Source: Rhizobium sp. Q54 (lineage in GTDB: Bacteria > Pseudomonadota > Alphaproteobacteria > UBA7879 > VGCX01). From it: DNA of 54,510 nt. The notes beneath the pieces were generated by a model, which had not been told where the DNA came from, did not search any database, and saw only the letters and a program-made list of their open reading frames with translations. Where the stretch lies: the NCBI GenBank assembly GCA_945870825.1, contig CAMBTM010000008.1:1-54510 (forward strand). The letters run 5' to 3'. Numbering within the stretch: the first letter of the stretch is position 1; every line of letters starts with the position of its first letter. Of this stretch, positions 19,701 through 27,959 are shown piece after piece. The position numbers and the translations under genes were made by a program.

Positions 19701-20936
19701 GAGAATAGTTTTGGAGGTCGTGTGGATAGTTCTTACCACCCAAAGGCAAGGCGTTACTATGATGCATTAGAGAGATTAATCGATTCTAAAAGACCCCATA
19801 TTGATGAAAAAGGTTGGTCAGTAGATTGGGATTTATTGAAGTCAGACCCCCATATATCTTATTCACAGACTGTTATGCCTATCGAAGATACACAAATAGA
19901 TGAGGCTTTTAGTGTATTAATGCGTAACATATCAGATACAGGAGAACTTGGTGCTATCGTGAAAATGATGAAAACATTACATCACGATCCCCATGTAAGA
20001 TGTTCTTTTCACACGGCGCTTGTTACGATGAATAACTTTGTGGCCTCGAGAAAGATGGATACCGTAGTGAATGCGATCGCTGCAGCAGGGGGGGTAACAG
20101 GGGGATGTTCCAATAGACACCTTTTAGCGGTGAATAACATTACAAGTGTATTGGGTATGGGACGTTTATCCTCTTTTGAACAAAAAATAGCCTATTTATT
20201 GAGGTCTTGGCGGATGGATCTCATTGATAGAGTCGTTGTTAACCTATCTCCAAGGCTTGGGGATGGGACGGTTGCAGAACAGCAAAATTTCCTCAAAATA
20301 TCCAGCAAGTTAAGCTTAGGGCTAGATTTTCCATCAGAAAGTCAAGACTATTTGACGTGTGTAGTCGTTAATAGATTAGGTTTTGAACCAGCAGATCATC
20401 CAAAACACCTAAATTGGGGTTTTAAGAGTATTATGGAGAAAGTAATTGCTAGCATAACTCCAATGGAAATGATTAAACAAATTCAGTCTGTGATTGAACC
20501 AAAGGCAGACAGAGGGGGGTTCGCTATTTCTAAGGATGAATTAAATAAATTTGCGCAAGAAAGTCCTTTCCTTTGGGAATATGTTCTCGATGAAAAATCC
20601 TTATGGAATGAGAATATGGAAGGTTTAGTGAAGGCTGATGTTGTAGCAACGATTCTCTTTCAGCTTGGATATCTTACAAGACCAATGACAGTTCATAAGG
20701 GTCCAGGGGCTGAGATCGCTCCAGTAGTTCCCGGTGTTGCTGGAGCATATGTTCCGGCGGGGGGGGCTGGAGGAGATAATCCAATGGGTGTTCTAATTGG
20801 TGCAAGAAGAGACACAGCTGAAAAGGGACTTTCTATGCCTTTTTTTGAAGAGAGGCAAAAGCCAGAATGTTGGCCAATTATGCGTCGCGGGACTGTAAGG
20901 GGTGCTGGAGAACGTATTATCGTTGGAATGGATTAA
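13758..20936 (+). CDS. Giant exported protein of unknown family, paralogue 2
   Basis: This 2392-residue protein is a paralogue of its upstream neighbour. The first 75 residues differ at only a few positions, and the same leader (TTAATTTTAAAAGGGCT) precedes both ATGs. It has three copies of the module seen once in paralogue 1, about 285-297 residues apart. Their landmarks are WFEDNL (128), WFKENL (413) and WFEEEL (710), each followed by a Y-x-LT/LD-x-E-x-K helix and an A-x-x-M-I helix. Residues 850-1900 are mostly helical and charged, with a likely coiled coil near 1095-1130 (AAERKKKEAERKRE). The C-terminal domain keeps DLIDRVVV (near 2153), FLWEYV (near 2270), VKADV, a Gly/Pro linker (about 2315-2342) and the tail CWPIMRRGTVRGA (from Cys2371). 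No function can be assigned; the gene is intact despite its length. Confidence 0.75.
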   Translation: MYKGIVKNIVLLIGIIFPLWSYSALLAPKFLSAKKWDAIIMQTAVLAYVQRTETVASLRLKGCPDSKIQAMGFTLSNPLPATWVDFLTFITDTDTKTLYEGALQESARALGFPEIGGGAGGENDVVTWFEDNLRNQLQALDNVDVDAELKKFEEVILNLRKEHDVQAAARSYPYQLTDEEKYALAFQIKNNRKTLEKALAEIIGSYPLEGFDDQGIFVANQMIEQPDLTRDVAFEAVKKQRFQEKIENTFTNRLTLDQKGRMVEFMTEGTSLGDSLVRVLGGDYVVDEYNYATAIADFMINKYHLCPIAFKKARLDHLLTSLDQSHKQYHQEIRSHGSIALIEDPSLITQENVRIALDAILRSKGLIPYPESWVNFQKDLAEMSRQQLYQDISGAGQQMGFGAIAPGQSPSQWFKENLDDMFQNHPAIKDCGNKEAKRLEFNQLITNLEIEESILLKMQGYSFALDDEHKYKIAEKEVERRLTTSQAMAEVMGNDRFDFNGSRTLAVAEYMILHPELDPTSAFEAVKIQIIRQDIDARLGTRIDDFKKGLMIQAIIGGVNLEDALTRVIEDECRIGEHVHALTVAKGLIRYTDRSLSDLLRMTHIEHLAQSIDFNILGVEDIEGLKNDVISLVNGRDDVRTEDINITHLNGALKGRLRDLGLVFYSPEWADFQRALSSIDRCDVLYEQIQNLSIARGFREYRHNRSLSSWFEEELNNQFEVNEDIKGFKDAERPKFNAIIQSLKNEELIREQILTYQGYQLTPEQKRGVAEHEVLRRLPLKEAMAGVIPQFIFGRFGNKTLDVAEQMISGFPYLDAVKAVKRKSYRDDLQTHYGARMREINIYYGEDIFTQEIEKTIEADIQETGYIFKSVLKTVFQGLEEYFYDNLEQQLKSEGSLRQIYLRVRLDAKKDELCQGIPERFKEVAYQAMLQENLLLPIIEKITKEDMEEMLGAFYPGYASSYAIASFIKDISQFQGVTPQALERLGGITFDVGQKWPEIESIIIENLLRASYPEVFSFISQPTQKAIINSVLSDIFETHNLLGSLIKGLKRMKLTITLQGLDRIMTLPEISQSIRKILEDKFLSDCEENKAKKSREIISWRDIQAAERKKKEAERKRELDGLTEEQLAEYKDDSADQKGIMIKRLADKVIDDLKMDGFRNADLQSSIHRVLVKEKTEQDKFTYVKKQKENFARLALPDFSDPRLQEIIAKNMYESRAFLGTEDDIYLRQYAIAKYFAEREGQSFDKLSVRKLFINIASRMLEKADGEYQQFFYHRDQIEQAIAKKLGDLDSFYVNNFSPDVDYTAMDPWEENLHKKRIAEKEKNRLLFNPFMKGGIYQLRFNDPTLELNDTKKELAHYMALENLDFHVNPRTDEEWERNRQTLMKAFELMEYHKKADSGTINEMFTRGSLLRVDGNDAFLEDPSTAKGVQQYLGMPLKYKIIRSFVQSRSKKIAQRLFSQEALEKYENYEGVVLKFNQEVETINIENKTALIQNIKGFFGPSKNHYLSLEDIIQLFSTIFGSAYKFKVEDLDDNYRELLGDLVLLRFLQFSQIGNQLAVLDKDLPDNINKDEKNAFLFLRSFAQYSVQKNKAIKSILDDLRKDKEEKKALYSSYGVKEEDLDTLVAQAFHGGSQFRGISDRLVLQNYFYDSIQYYDEEGDLLESHRNVLNNMLHYNISHVKSKMFDRISTYSNANGLGLKADDILWLTKEGDIVGRGVTFAQICASIQAYLMEKLPIYLVSKRSVPDLLANQIVERSVNGGGNFYSVQMDEISKASQEWLATKLDVAVGTDDLLTLGKQLVRLNIERNASLMLSDESLAGVDLNVLYRNVEILVAHKGRIQSFMQDSNLEGDRDYPKEEQAESMIFDWIKDGKDIRAINENDVKEEQLIRWFKESGILKHVRDNHIGLQKFAKKVLVMGYEEFLRGSSETWVPLYQQANRMLPEQVQNYERIYWNQTKTTFSANKDKIDKEIAGLKHTVSYENSFGGRVDSSYHPKARRYYDALERLIDSKRPHIDEKGWSVDWDLLKSDPHISYSQTVMPIEDTQIDEAFSVLMRNISDTGELGAIVKMMKTLHHDPHVRCSFHTALVTMNNFVASRKMDTVVNAIAAAGGVTGGCSNRHLLAVNNITSVLGMGRLSSFEQKIAYLLRSWRMDLIDRVVVNLSPRLGDGTVAEQQNFLKISSKLSLGLDFPSESQDYLTCVVVNRLGFEPADHPKHLNWGFKSIMEKVIASITPMEMIKQIQSVIEPKADRGGFAISKDELNKFAQESPFLWEYVLDEKSLWNENMEGLVKADVVATILFQLGYLTRPMTVHKGPGAEIAPVVPGVAGAYVPAGGAGGDNPMGVLIGARRDTAEKGLSMPFFEERQKPECWPIMRRGTVRGAGERIIVGMD

Positions 20937-20945
20937 TCCATTTAA

Positions 20946-21937
20946 TAGACCTGTTGCGTAAGTAAAATTTTTGGAAAAAAGATATAGGATTTTGAGGGAG
21001 TTAAGGTAGTATGGGGATCCCAATAAACCACTAAAGAGGTCCCCATGTCGGTGGGATATAACAAGATCAAAAAATTTCCAAGAACTTTCAACCGTCTTTT
21101 TGGTGTTCAAGTTGATCAATTTGAAGAGATTCTAAAGAAAACAGAGCCTGAATGGGAAACAAAGATTATTAGGCGGTACAAAAGGCCTGGGCGACCGTTC
21201 AAATGTGAACTCGCGGATATGATTTTGATGTTGTTGCTCTATTATCGCAGCTATACGACTCAGATTTTCATAAGCTATTTGTTCGGGATTGATGACCCGA
21301 GTGTCTGCCGGATTATACGAATGCTAGAGCCTATTTTAGCTAAAATCATGGCCATTTCCAAATGCAAGAAACTCTCAAGGGAAGAGATAGAGAACTTGCT
21401 TGTCGATGCAACCGAGCAGCCCATTGAGAAACCTGGAAAGGGACAAAAGCCATACTATTCTGGGAAGAAGAAACGTCACACGTTAAAAACAGAGATTCGA
21501 ACAACTATTAAGGGGCGGATTGTCCATGTATCCAAGTCAAAACCGGGATCGATTCATGACTTTGCCCTTTTTAAACAAGAACCTCCATTGTCTCCTTCAT
21601 CTCGTGCTTTTCTAGATTCTGGTTATCAAGGTATTGAGAAGATTCATCCCTCATCAGAAATCCCGTATAAAGCCTCCAAAAACAAACCTTTGGACCGCGA
21701 AGACAAGGAATATAACAGAGCTCTTTCTCGGGTGCATATCAAGGTAGAGAATATCATCGGTGATCTTAAGGTCTTTAAAATCTTGCAAGACAGGTATCGT
21801 AATAAGCGTAAATGTTACAATCTTAAGTTCAATATTATTGCGGGCATCGTTAATATGAAAAACGGTTTCTCCCCTGTTTGATCTTCGTCGATTAGGAATC
21901 CTATACCTTCCTCCTACTTCCTCTGTCTTTCTCTACT
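20946..21937 (+). mobile_element. IS5-family insertion sequence (right end uncertain)
   Basis: The left end begins near GACCTGTTGCGTAAG. This is supported by a second, decayed copy at 33610-33935 whose similarity starts at the same place. The right end is placed where similarity to the interrupted beta-barrel gene resumes (21938). I could not find a clear matching inverted repeat at the right end, so the element may have lost its terminus. Confidence 0.75.
21045..21881 (+). CDS. IS5-family transposase (DDE type)
   Basis: The 278-residue protein has an N-terminal helix-turn-helix region (about 50-95, KRPGRPFKCELADM onward) followed by a DDE nuclease core. The first Asp is in VDATEQPIEKP, followed by PYYSGKKKRHTLKT; the second Asp is in FLDSGYQG; the Glu is in HIKVENIIGDLK. 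This arrangement is typical of the short IS5-like transposases with DDE_Tnp_4 cores. The reading frame is intact, so the element could be active, although its right end is unclear. It landed in, or recombined into, a beta-barrel gene whose 3' part remains directly downstream. Confidence 0.92.
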   Translation: MSVGYNKIKKFPRTFNRLFGVQVDQFEEILKKTEPEWETKIIRRYKRPGRPFKCELADMILMLLLYYRSYTTQIFISYLFGIDDPSVCRIIRMLEPILAKIMAISKCKKLSREEIENLLVDATEQPIEKPGKGQKPYYSGKKKRHTLKTEIRTTIKGRIVHVSKSKPGSIHDFALFKQEPPLSPSSRAFLDSGYQGIEKIHPSSEIPYKASKNKPLDREDKEYNRALSRVHIKVENIIGDLKVFKILQDRYRNKRKCYNLKFNIIAGIVNMKNGFSPV

Positions 21938-22390
21938 TATGGTGGCAAGCTTTCTGCTGGTAAAAATCTTAGCCAACGGAGCAAGAAGGTTACAGGTGGG
22001 GCAAACTACAATAGCATTCAAACAAAAGTAGATGCGCAGTACAGTCTTGCTTTAGCAGGGCAGGTTGGAACGTACGTCACATCTGACAGCCTTGTATATG
22101 GCCTTTTGGGAATCAAGCGTGTTCGTTATGATATGAATGTAACGGCAACACCTGTTGCTGCTGGGGCTAAGGTTGAGGGGAATGCTGGAAAAAGTGTATG
22201 GGGTCCTGTTGTTGGGTTTGGCTTCAAGAAAGTCTTGGATGACCAATGGGCGTTCAACACGGAACTTTCTTACGAGCGGTACAAAAACATTAAAACAGGC
22301 AGCCTTGCGCCAACCGGTCAAGCAAAAATTGGCACGTCCATTAAGCCTCAAGCATGGAATGTTACCGTTGGACTTTCTCACAAGTTCTAA
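21938..22390 (+). pseudogene. Beheaded outer-membrane beta-barrel gene (3' part)
   Basis: From the junction with the insertion sequence an open frame reads YGGKLSAGKNLS onward for 150 codons to a TAA. It aligns with the second half of the barrel protein at 8421-9143, including YGLLGIKR, a SYERY strand and the identical end VTVGLSHKF. No signal peptide or 5' part is present upstream, where the insertion sequence and then the giant-protein gene lie. The longest ATG-initiated piece starts at 22106 but would make only the last strands, so I treat the gene as broken. Confidence 0.85.
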
Positions 22391-22410
22391 TTGAACAAAC
22401 TGATTTCTTA

Positions 22411-22439
22411 AAAACGGGGCCTTGTGCCCTGTTTTTTTG
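22411..22439 (+). terminator. Rho-independent terminator of the broken barrel gene
   Basis: ACGGGGC and GCCCTGT pair (one G-T) around CTTGT and are followed by seven T. Confidence 0.7.
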
Positions 22440-22479
22440 TCTATTTTTATGGTAATATCTTTAAAAAGGGAGAATTTCC

Positions 22480-23223
22480 ATGACGTGCGATACATCCAAA
22501 TACTATAAACTCATGGCAGCGTTTGTTATTGCAGGGGGCCTGGCTGTTGCAGGGTATAGCATTAAACTAGGCCTTGAAAAGTTTCGGACCACAGAAAAAC
22601 AAACGGTTAAGGTGAAGGGGATTGCGGAGCGCATTGTTAAAGCAGACCTTGCCATTTGGCCTATTCCTTTTTATGCAACGGCCGATACCTTTCAAGAAGC
22701 ACAGAAGAAATTTATCAAAAGCCAGGAAACCATTTTATCTTTTCTCAAAGAAGGCGAATTTTTAGAAACTGAAATCTCAGAAACACCTATGTCAACAATT
22801 CCCCTGCAAAATGCTAATCCTTATGGCAAGAGTGCACATGAAGTGAAAGGATATCAGTTTTCTGGGGTGATTACAGTCAGAACAGATCGTGTCGATCACG
22901 TGGGACTTTATATTTCAAAAATGGATCTTTTATTGGAAAAAGGGGTGATGCTAGGGCATGGCATAGCTTATTCAACGTCCCAAGTACGTTATTTAATCCG
23001 TAATTTTGATGCCTTGAGACCTTCGATACTGCAGGAGGCGACCCAAAGTGCCCGGGCCATGGCAGAAGAATTTGCAACCCATACACATATGAAAGTAGGG
23101 TCCATTGTAAAAGCGGAACAAGGTACTTTTTCTATTGAGGGAGAAGGGCTCTATGATGGGGATGTTAGTCTTATGAAAAAAATCCGCTTGGTCAATCACG
23201 TGACCTATACACTATTGGCATAG
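22480..23223 (+). CDS. SIMPL-domain (DUF541) protein
   Basis: The 247-residue protein has an N-terminal membrane anchor or uncleaved signal (about residues 10-33). A SIMPL/DUF541 domain follows, beginning VKVKGIAERIVKADLAIWPI and ending with the YTLLA strand. Family members are periplasmic or membrane-facing proteins linked to oxidative stress tolerance in some bacteria; the biochemical activity is not known. A good ribosome site (GGGAG) precedes the ATG. It lies immediately upstream of clpX, a position where many alphaproteobacteria carry clpP, but there is no clpP here. It is probably transcribed on its own, since about 150 bases and a promoter-like sequence separate it from clpX. Confidence 0.8.
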   Translation: MTCDTSKYYKLMAAFVIAGGLAVAGYSIKLGLEKFRTTEKQTVKVKGIAERIVKADLAIWPIPFYATADTFQEAQKKFIKSQETILSFLKEGEFLETEISETPMSTIPLQNANPYGKSAHEVKGYQFSGVITVRTDRVDHVGLYISKMDLLLEKGVMLGHGIAYSTSQVRYLIRNFDALRPSILQEATQSARAMAEEFATHTHMKVGSIVKAEQGTFSIEGEGLYDGDVSLMKKIRLVNHVTYTLLA

Positions 23224-23317
23224 TATCTTTGTGCAGGGAATTTACCATCTTAGGCAAGGCCAAGCGACACGGTATAAGCTGCGTTAGGGGGAATTCGTAA
23301 AAAAATCCTTCTTAAAC

Positions 23318-23345
23318 TTGCAATTTCCCCATTTTCACTTAAACT
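23318..23345 (+). promoter_or_regulatory. Putative clpX promoter
   Basis: TTGCAA and TAAACT are separated by 16 bases and lie 31 bases before the clpX ATG. The same stretch holds CCCCATTTT about 13 bases after CTTCTTAA, which is loosely like a heat-shock sigma-32 site. Confidence 0.35.
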
Positions 23346-23376
23346 AAAATCAACGTATTGAATGGTAGGATTTTAA

Positions 23377-24654
23377 ATGTCAGATATCACTGGAAACGAC
23401 TCAAAGCAAAAGACGCTCTATTGTTCTTTTTGTGGAAAAAGCCAGCATGAGGTAAAAAAACTCATTGCGGGGCCATCGGTGTTCGTTTGCAACGAATGTA
23501 TCGATCTTTGTAACGATATTATACGAGAAGAAGTTCAAGAAAAAGCTGGAGGGAAGGCGGAAAATATCCCCATCCCTGCCGATATTATGGGAACGTTGGA
23601 TGAATATGTCATTGGTCAGACAAGGGCCAAGCGGATTCTGTCAGTTGCTGTGCACAATCATTACAAAAGGCTTGCTCACCGCAAAGCCAAAAGTGATGTG
23701 GAGCTTCAAAAGTCCAATATTTTGATTCTAGGCCCGACAGGTTCTGGTAAGACATTGTTGGCCCAAACGTTGGCGCGCATCATTGATGTGCCTTTTGCCA
23801 TGGCTGATGCGACGACGTTAACAGAAGCGGGTTATGTGGGAGAAGATGTTGAAAACATTATCCTAAAACTTCTGCAAGCCTCTGACTATGATGTGGAACG
23901 GGCTCAACGCGGTATTATTTATATTGATGAAATCGACAAGATTTCAAGAAAATCTGATAATCCGTCTATTACCCGAGATGTATCGGGCGAAGGCGTCCAG
24001 CAGGCATTGCTGAAAGTCATGGAAGGAACGGTTACTTCTGTGCCCCCTCAAGGTGGGCGCAAGCATCCCCAACAGGAATTTTTGCAGGTAGATACCACCA
24101 ATATCCTATTCATTTGTGGAGGAGCCTTTGCAGGCATTGAAAAAGTCATCGCAGCGCGTGGTAAAAAGACATCCATTGGATTTGGGGCAGAAGTCAGTGC
24201 ACCGGATGATCGGGGAACTGGAAAACTTCTTGCGGACCTCGAGCCTGAAGATTTGTTGAAGTATGGGTTGATTCCTGAATTTATCGGGCGGCTTCCCATT
24301 ACCGCAACCCTTGAGGATTTGGATGAACCGGCGTTAGTCAAAATCTTGACAGAACCCAAAAATGCGTTGATCAAGCAATACCAGGCCCTTTTTGGTATGG
24401 AAAAGGTGGAACTTGAGTTCACACCAGAGGCCTTGAAAGCAGTGGCGAAAAAGGCGATCGAGCGGAAAACCGGTGCCAGGGGTCTCAGGTCCATTATGGA
24501 AAACTTGTTGCTGGATCATATGTTTGATGCACCGAGTGAAGATACTTTGAGCAAGATCATCGTAGATGAAGATGCGGTCCTTGGAAAGTCATCACCTAAA
24601 CTTGTTTATGGGAAAAAGTCCAAGAAATCCAAGACCAAAGTCGATGCGGCGTAA
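23377..24654 (+). CDS. clpX: ATP-dependent Clp protease unfoldase subunit ClpX
   Basis: ClpX unfolds substrates with ATP and feeds them to the ClpP peptidase. The 425-residue protein has the N-terminal zinc-binding domain (CSFC at 16-19 and CNEC near 39-42) and Walker A GPTGSGKT. The pore loop GYVGED, Walker B YIDEIDK and the tripartite contact loop SIGFGAEV follow; that loop is the IGF motif that docks on ClpP. Its presence implies that ClpP is encoded elsewhere in the genome. The order clpX-lon is conserved among alphaproteobacteria. The ribosome site TAGGA precedes the ATG. The C-terminus ends in a short lysine-rich tail. Confidence 0.98.
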   Translation: MSDITGNDSKQKTLYCSFCGKSQHEVKKLIAGPSVFVCNECIDLCNDIIREEVQEKAGGKAENIPIPADIMGTLDEYVIGQTRAKRILSVAVHNHYKRLAHRKAKSDVELQKSNILILGPTGSGKTLLAQTLARIIDVPFAMADATTLTEAGYVGEDVENIILKLLQASDYDVERAQRGIIYIDEIDKISRKSDNPSITRDVSGEGVQQALLKVMEGTVTSVPPQGGRKHPQQEFLQVDTTNILFICGGAFAGIEKVIAARGKKTSIGFGAEVSAPDDRGTGKLLADLEPEDLLKYGLIPEFIGRLPITATLEDLDEPALVKILTEPKNALIKQYQALFGMEKVELEFTPEALKAVAKKAIERKTGARGLRSIMENLLLDHMFDAPSEDTLSKIIVDEDAVLGKSSPKLVYGKKSKKSKTKVDAA

Positions 24655-24668
24655 ATTAATTATGAGAT

Positions 24669-24693
24669 GGGCCCCCGCCTTCGTGGGGGTGAC
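24669..24693. repeat. Half family A element between clpX and lon
   Basis: A single arm, GGGCCCCCGCCTTCGTGGGGGTGAC, lies just after clpX. It is a strong hairpin and could act as a transcription attenuator, but no T-run follows it. Confidence 0.7.
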
Positions 24694-24743
24694 AAGAAAG
24701 AGGAGGTCTCCTTCCTGCTTAATAGAGAAATAATGGCCCTGTC

Positions 24744-27134
24744 ATGACAGAACAAAAACTTTTCCCCGTGATTTTCCTCAGAGATGTGGTGCTTTTCCCC
24801 CAAATGGTTGCGACCCTTTTTGTGGGGCGTTCCAAGTCCTTGGAAGCCCTGCAGGTGGCTTTATCGACAAAGTCTCCTGTGATTTTTGTTTGCCAATTGG
24901 ATCCCCTCATTGAAGATCCAGAAAAAAAAGACTTGAGCCCTTTTGGGTGCCTTGGTAAGATATCTCAGGTGGTTAATCTACCCGATGGTACGGTTAAAGT
25001 GCGTGTAGAAGGCCTTAATCGTGTTTTTCTTCATAATATTACTCCTGTTGAGGGACATTATGAGGCTGCAGCCCAGATAAGACCTTATGGCTTCCTTGGT
25101 TCCACTGTGGCACTGTCCCTCGTTAGGGAGCTTTTTAGTCTCTTTCAAGACTATTCAAAACGCAACAAGCGTATCCCAGCTGACATGGTGGATTTGTTGG
25201 CTGAATCAGATGATGAACAGCAACTATTAGCAGCGATTTTATCCCATCTATCTTTATCACTGCCGGAACGCCAAGAGTTTCTGGAGGTTGATTCCATTGA
25301 GCTTTGTCTCGAACGGGCGATTCTTTACATCAAACGGGATATTGAAATCTTTAAAAACGAAGAGAAAATCAAAAATCGCATCAAGTCTCAGATGAGCAAA
25401 AGTCAACGGGACTATTATTTGACAGAACAAATCAAGGCAATTCAAAAGGAACTGGGGCAACAAGGGGAAGAATCTCTGTCAGAATTTGACGAGCTTGAGG
25501 CCCGGATCAAAAAAATGCCTTTATCTAAAGATGCTAGAGTCAAACTTCAAAAAGAACTCAAAAAGCTTAGGATGATGAATCCCATTTCTGCAGAAGCCAC
25601 CGTTGTTCGGACCTATATAGATACCGTCCTTGAATTGCCCTGGAACAAACGCAGAGAGAAAAAATTTACATTGGAAGATGCTGAAAAGGTCTTGGACCGC
25701 GATCATTGCGGGCTTCAAAAGGTCAAAGAACGGATCATCGAGTTTTTGGCTGTTCAAAAGCGCGTTGGCAAAGTCAAAGGTCAGATCTTGTGTTTGGTGG
25801 GGGCCCCAGGGGTTGGAAAGACGTCTTTAGCGCGGTCCATTGCAGAGGCGACAGGCCGCGAGTATGTGCGTATTTCTTTAGGGGGGGTCCGAGATGAGTC
25901 CGAAATTCGGGGACACCGCCGCACCTACGTTGGGGCGCTTCCTGGAAAAATCATCCAAGGGATGAAAAAGGCGAAATCCGCGAATCCACTTTTTTTGTTG
26001 GATGAAATTGATAAGATGGGGGCAGATTGGCGCGGTGACCCCGCATCTGCCATGTTGGAAGTTCTGGATCCTGAACAAAATGCCACCTTTAATGATCATT
26101 ATCTTGAGTTGGACTATGATTTGTCTGATGTGCTTTTTATCGCAACGGCCAATTCCCTGGATATGCCATCACCCTTGTTGGATCGAATGGAAATCATTCG
26201 ATTAGAAGGCTATACAGAAGACGAAAAGGTCGAGATCGCCAAACAGCATTTGGTTAAAAAGCAGCGCATCCAGCATGGATTAAAGGAATCTGAAATTCAG
26301 ATTGATGAAGCCGCTTTGCGGGATTTGGTTCGCTATTATACCAAGGAGGCCGGTGTCCGGTCGTTGGAGCGGGAAGTTGCCAATCTAAACCGTAAGGCCT
26401 TGACGACGTTGTTGAAGGAAGGCGGATCTGTGGTCACGATTAGTCCTGACAACCTTAAGAAATTTGCAGGAATCCCGCGCTATGAGTGTGGAAAAAAGGC
26501 TGATAATCCTCAAGTAGGGGTGACAACGGGTCTGTCGTGGAGCACCGTTGGGGGGGATGTGTTGATGATTGAGGTCGTTGCCTCTGTCGGTAAGGGAAAG
26601 CTTGTGATTACAGGAAAGTTGGGCGATGTGATGCAAGAATCCATCCAGGCGGCCTTTAGCTTTGTGAAATCCCGGGCACCCAGTTTTGGCATTGATCCCC
26701 AGGTGTTGGGCGGTGTGGATCTGCATGTTCATGTGCCCGAAGGCGCAACCCCCAAAGATGGACCTTCAGCGGGCCTTGCCATTTGCACCTCCATTGTGTC
26801 TGTCCTGACAGGGATCCCGGTTAGAAGTACGATTGCCATGACGGGAGAAATTAACTTGCGCGGTCAGGCTTTGGCGATAGGGGGGTTAAAAGAGAAATTA
26901 CTAGCCGCCCAACGTTCTGGCATTGAGAAAGTCTTTATTCCCAAAGACAACGTGAAGGATTTGGACGACGTCCCACCGTCTGTGTTGAAGGCCTTAAAGA
27001 TTACCCCTGTTGAGCGCATTGAGGATGTGTTGAAAGACGCGCTGGCAGATCCTTTGAAACCGCTGGATATTTTATCATTCCCTGGGCATTTTACATCCCC
27101 ATCAGAGAGCCATCCCATTTCCCATATTGTTTGA
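24744..27134 (+). CDS. lon: ATP-dependent protease Lon
   Basis: Lon is a cytoplasmic ATP-dependent serine protease that degrades damaged and regulatory proteins. The 796-residue protein has the N-terminal LON substrate-binding domain (about 8-200), a helical linker, and the AAA+ module with Walker [10 protein letters not shown] (about 352-360) and Walker [11 protein letters not shown]. The C-terminal protease domain has catalytic Ser in KDGPSAG (near 674) and Lys in [10 protein letters not shown] (near 717). Length matches bacterial LonA. The ATG at 24744 gives the usual N-terminus ([14 protein letters not shown]). It follows clpX with a half repeat element between; hupB, which often follows lon, is absent. 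Confidence 0.98.
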   Translation: MTEQKLFPVIFLRDVVLFPQMVATLFVGRSKSLEALQVALSTKSPVIFVCQLDPLIEDPEKKDLSPFGCLGKISQVVNLPDGTVKVRVEGLNRVFLHNITPVEGHYEAAAQIRPYGFLGSTVALSLVRELFSLFQDYSKRNKRIPADMVDLLAESDDEQQLLAAILSHLSLSLPERQEFLEVDSIELCLERAILYIKRDIEIFKNEEKIKNRIKSQMSKSQRDYYLTEQIKAIQKELGQQGEESLSEFDELEARIKKMPLSKDARVKLQKELKKLRMMNPISAEATVVRTYIDTVLELPWNKRREKKFTLEDAEKVLDRDHCGLQKVKERIIEFLAVQKRVGKVKGQILCLVGAPGVGKTSLARSIAEATGREYVRISLGGVRDESEIRGHRRTYVGALPGKIIQGMKKAKSANPLFLLDEIDKMGADWRGDPASAMLEVLDPEQNATFNDHYLELDYDLSDVLFIATANSLDMPSPLLDRMEIIRLEGYTEDEKVEIAKQHLVKKQRIQHGLKESEIQIDEAALRDLVRYYTKEAGVRSLEREVANLNRKALTTLLKEGGSVVTISPDNLKKFAGIPRYECGKKADNPQVGVTTGLSWSTVGGDVLMIEVVASVGKGKLVITGKLGDVMQESIQAAFSFVKSRAPSFGIDPQVLGGVDLHVHVPEGATPKDGPSAGLAICTSIVSVLTGIPVRSTIAMTGEINLRGQALAIGGLKEKLLAAQRSGIEKVFIPKDNVKDLDDVPPSVLKALKITPVERIEDVLKDALADPLKPLDILSFPGHFTSPSESHPISHIV

Positions 27135-27293
27135 AAGGTCCCCTGTTTTAGGGAAAAATTCGGAAAATTCCTGTCGAATCCAGAAAAAAGGCTTGTTATA
27201 AAAAGGCACACTACCCGTCATTTTTCTGAATCGCTTCCCCTTGCCTTGTCATCCCCGCGCCCCCACCGCCGTCATCCCCGCACCCCCACCGCC

Positions 27294-27407
27294 GTCATCC
27301 CCTAAGCCGGCGGGGACCCAGGGGAACCCTCAAGATATGGACGTTACAAAGCTTTTCAACCCGCAAGCTCTTGTTTGCCCTGGGCCCCTGCCTAAAGCCG
27401 GGGTGAC
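27294..27407. repeat. Family A palindromic element (copy A4)
   Basis: Arms GTCATCCCCTAAGCCGGCGG and GCCTAAAGCCGGGGTGAC enclose a middle with GGACGTTACAAAGCTTTTCAA. Two or three extra arm-like units (27248-27293) precede it. Its right flank runs into the remnant toxin gene at 27471, so insertion or expansion of the element probably accompanied loss of the toxin's 5' part. Confidence 0.85.
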
Positions 27408-27470
27408 AAAAATGGGGGGATTTGTTCGATATTACCCATATTCTCTGGGGTTCTTAAAAAGTGACGGGTA

Positions 27471-27557
27471 GTGTACAAAAAGACTCAAAATACGCCTTTA
27501 AATGAATTAAGATTGGCAAAAGAAAGGTTAAAGAGGTTAAAAAATCTCAGTCAATAA
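27471..27557 (+). pseudogene. C-terminal remnant of a RelE/HigB-like (Gp49 type) toxin
   Basis: The open frame reads YKKTQNTPLNELRLAKERLK and ends in TAA at 27555-27557. This resembles the C-terminus of Gp49-like/HigB toxins, which typically end with a KKTQKTP segment and a basic helix. The 5' part is missing; a stop codon lies at 27462 and the family A element occupies the upstream DNA. The remnant lies directly before, and overlaps, the in-frame N-terminal coding sequence of the XRE antitoxin gene, as in an intact toxin-antitoxin operon. Confidence 0.6.
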
Positions 27558-27864
27558 GAAACATGTTGGAACAGACTTTGATCAATTTCTAGTAGAAGAT
27601 GGTATTTTGGAGGATGTTCAACAAGAAAGTGTTAAACGTGTTGTTGCATTAACACTCCAGGCAGAAATGGACGCAAAAAAGATCTCTAAGGTAGCCATGG
27701 CTACCCGTCTTCAAACAAGTCGCCCCGCTCTTGATAGAATTCTTAATCCTTTTCATCGGGCGATTACGCTTGCAACCATAGAAAAGGTGGCAAAGCTCTT
27801 GGGGAAAAAAGTGGTTATTCAATTTCTTGACAAAGAAGACTCTGCACATAACATATCGCACTGA
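27553..27864 (+). pseudogene. XRE-type antitoxin gene, normal start codon lost
   Basis: The frame carries KKHVGTDFDQFLVEDGILEDV and then an XRE helix-turn-helix domain (KVAMATRLQTSRPALDRIL), ending with VVIQFLDKED. It matches the antitoxins partnered with Gp49-like toxins, which usually begin MKKH-x-G-x-x-FDDFL. Here the codon before AAGAAACAT is AAT rather than ATG. One lost G (AATGAAG to AATAAG) would explain both this and the toxin's present TAA stop. A shorter product could start at the TTG at 27607 (85 aa), keeping the DNA-binding domain, so it may still be expressed; with no partner toxin it would be an orphan regulator. Confidence 0.6.
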
Positions 27865-27959
27865 ATAATTTTATTTATTTTTTTCATCAAATACTTGTTT
27901 TTAGAAAAATAAACACCATATAGGGGGTTTATGTATTGATGAAAGGATAATGCTACCCT

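Noticed and set aside
9819-20936. Giant genes as autotransporters, RTX or polyketide/NRPS proteins
   Set aside because: No C-terminal barrel, no GGxGxD nonapeptide repeats, and no carrier, condensation or ketosynthase motifs are visible.
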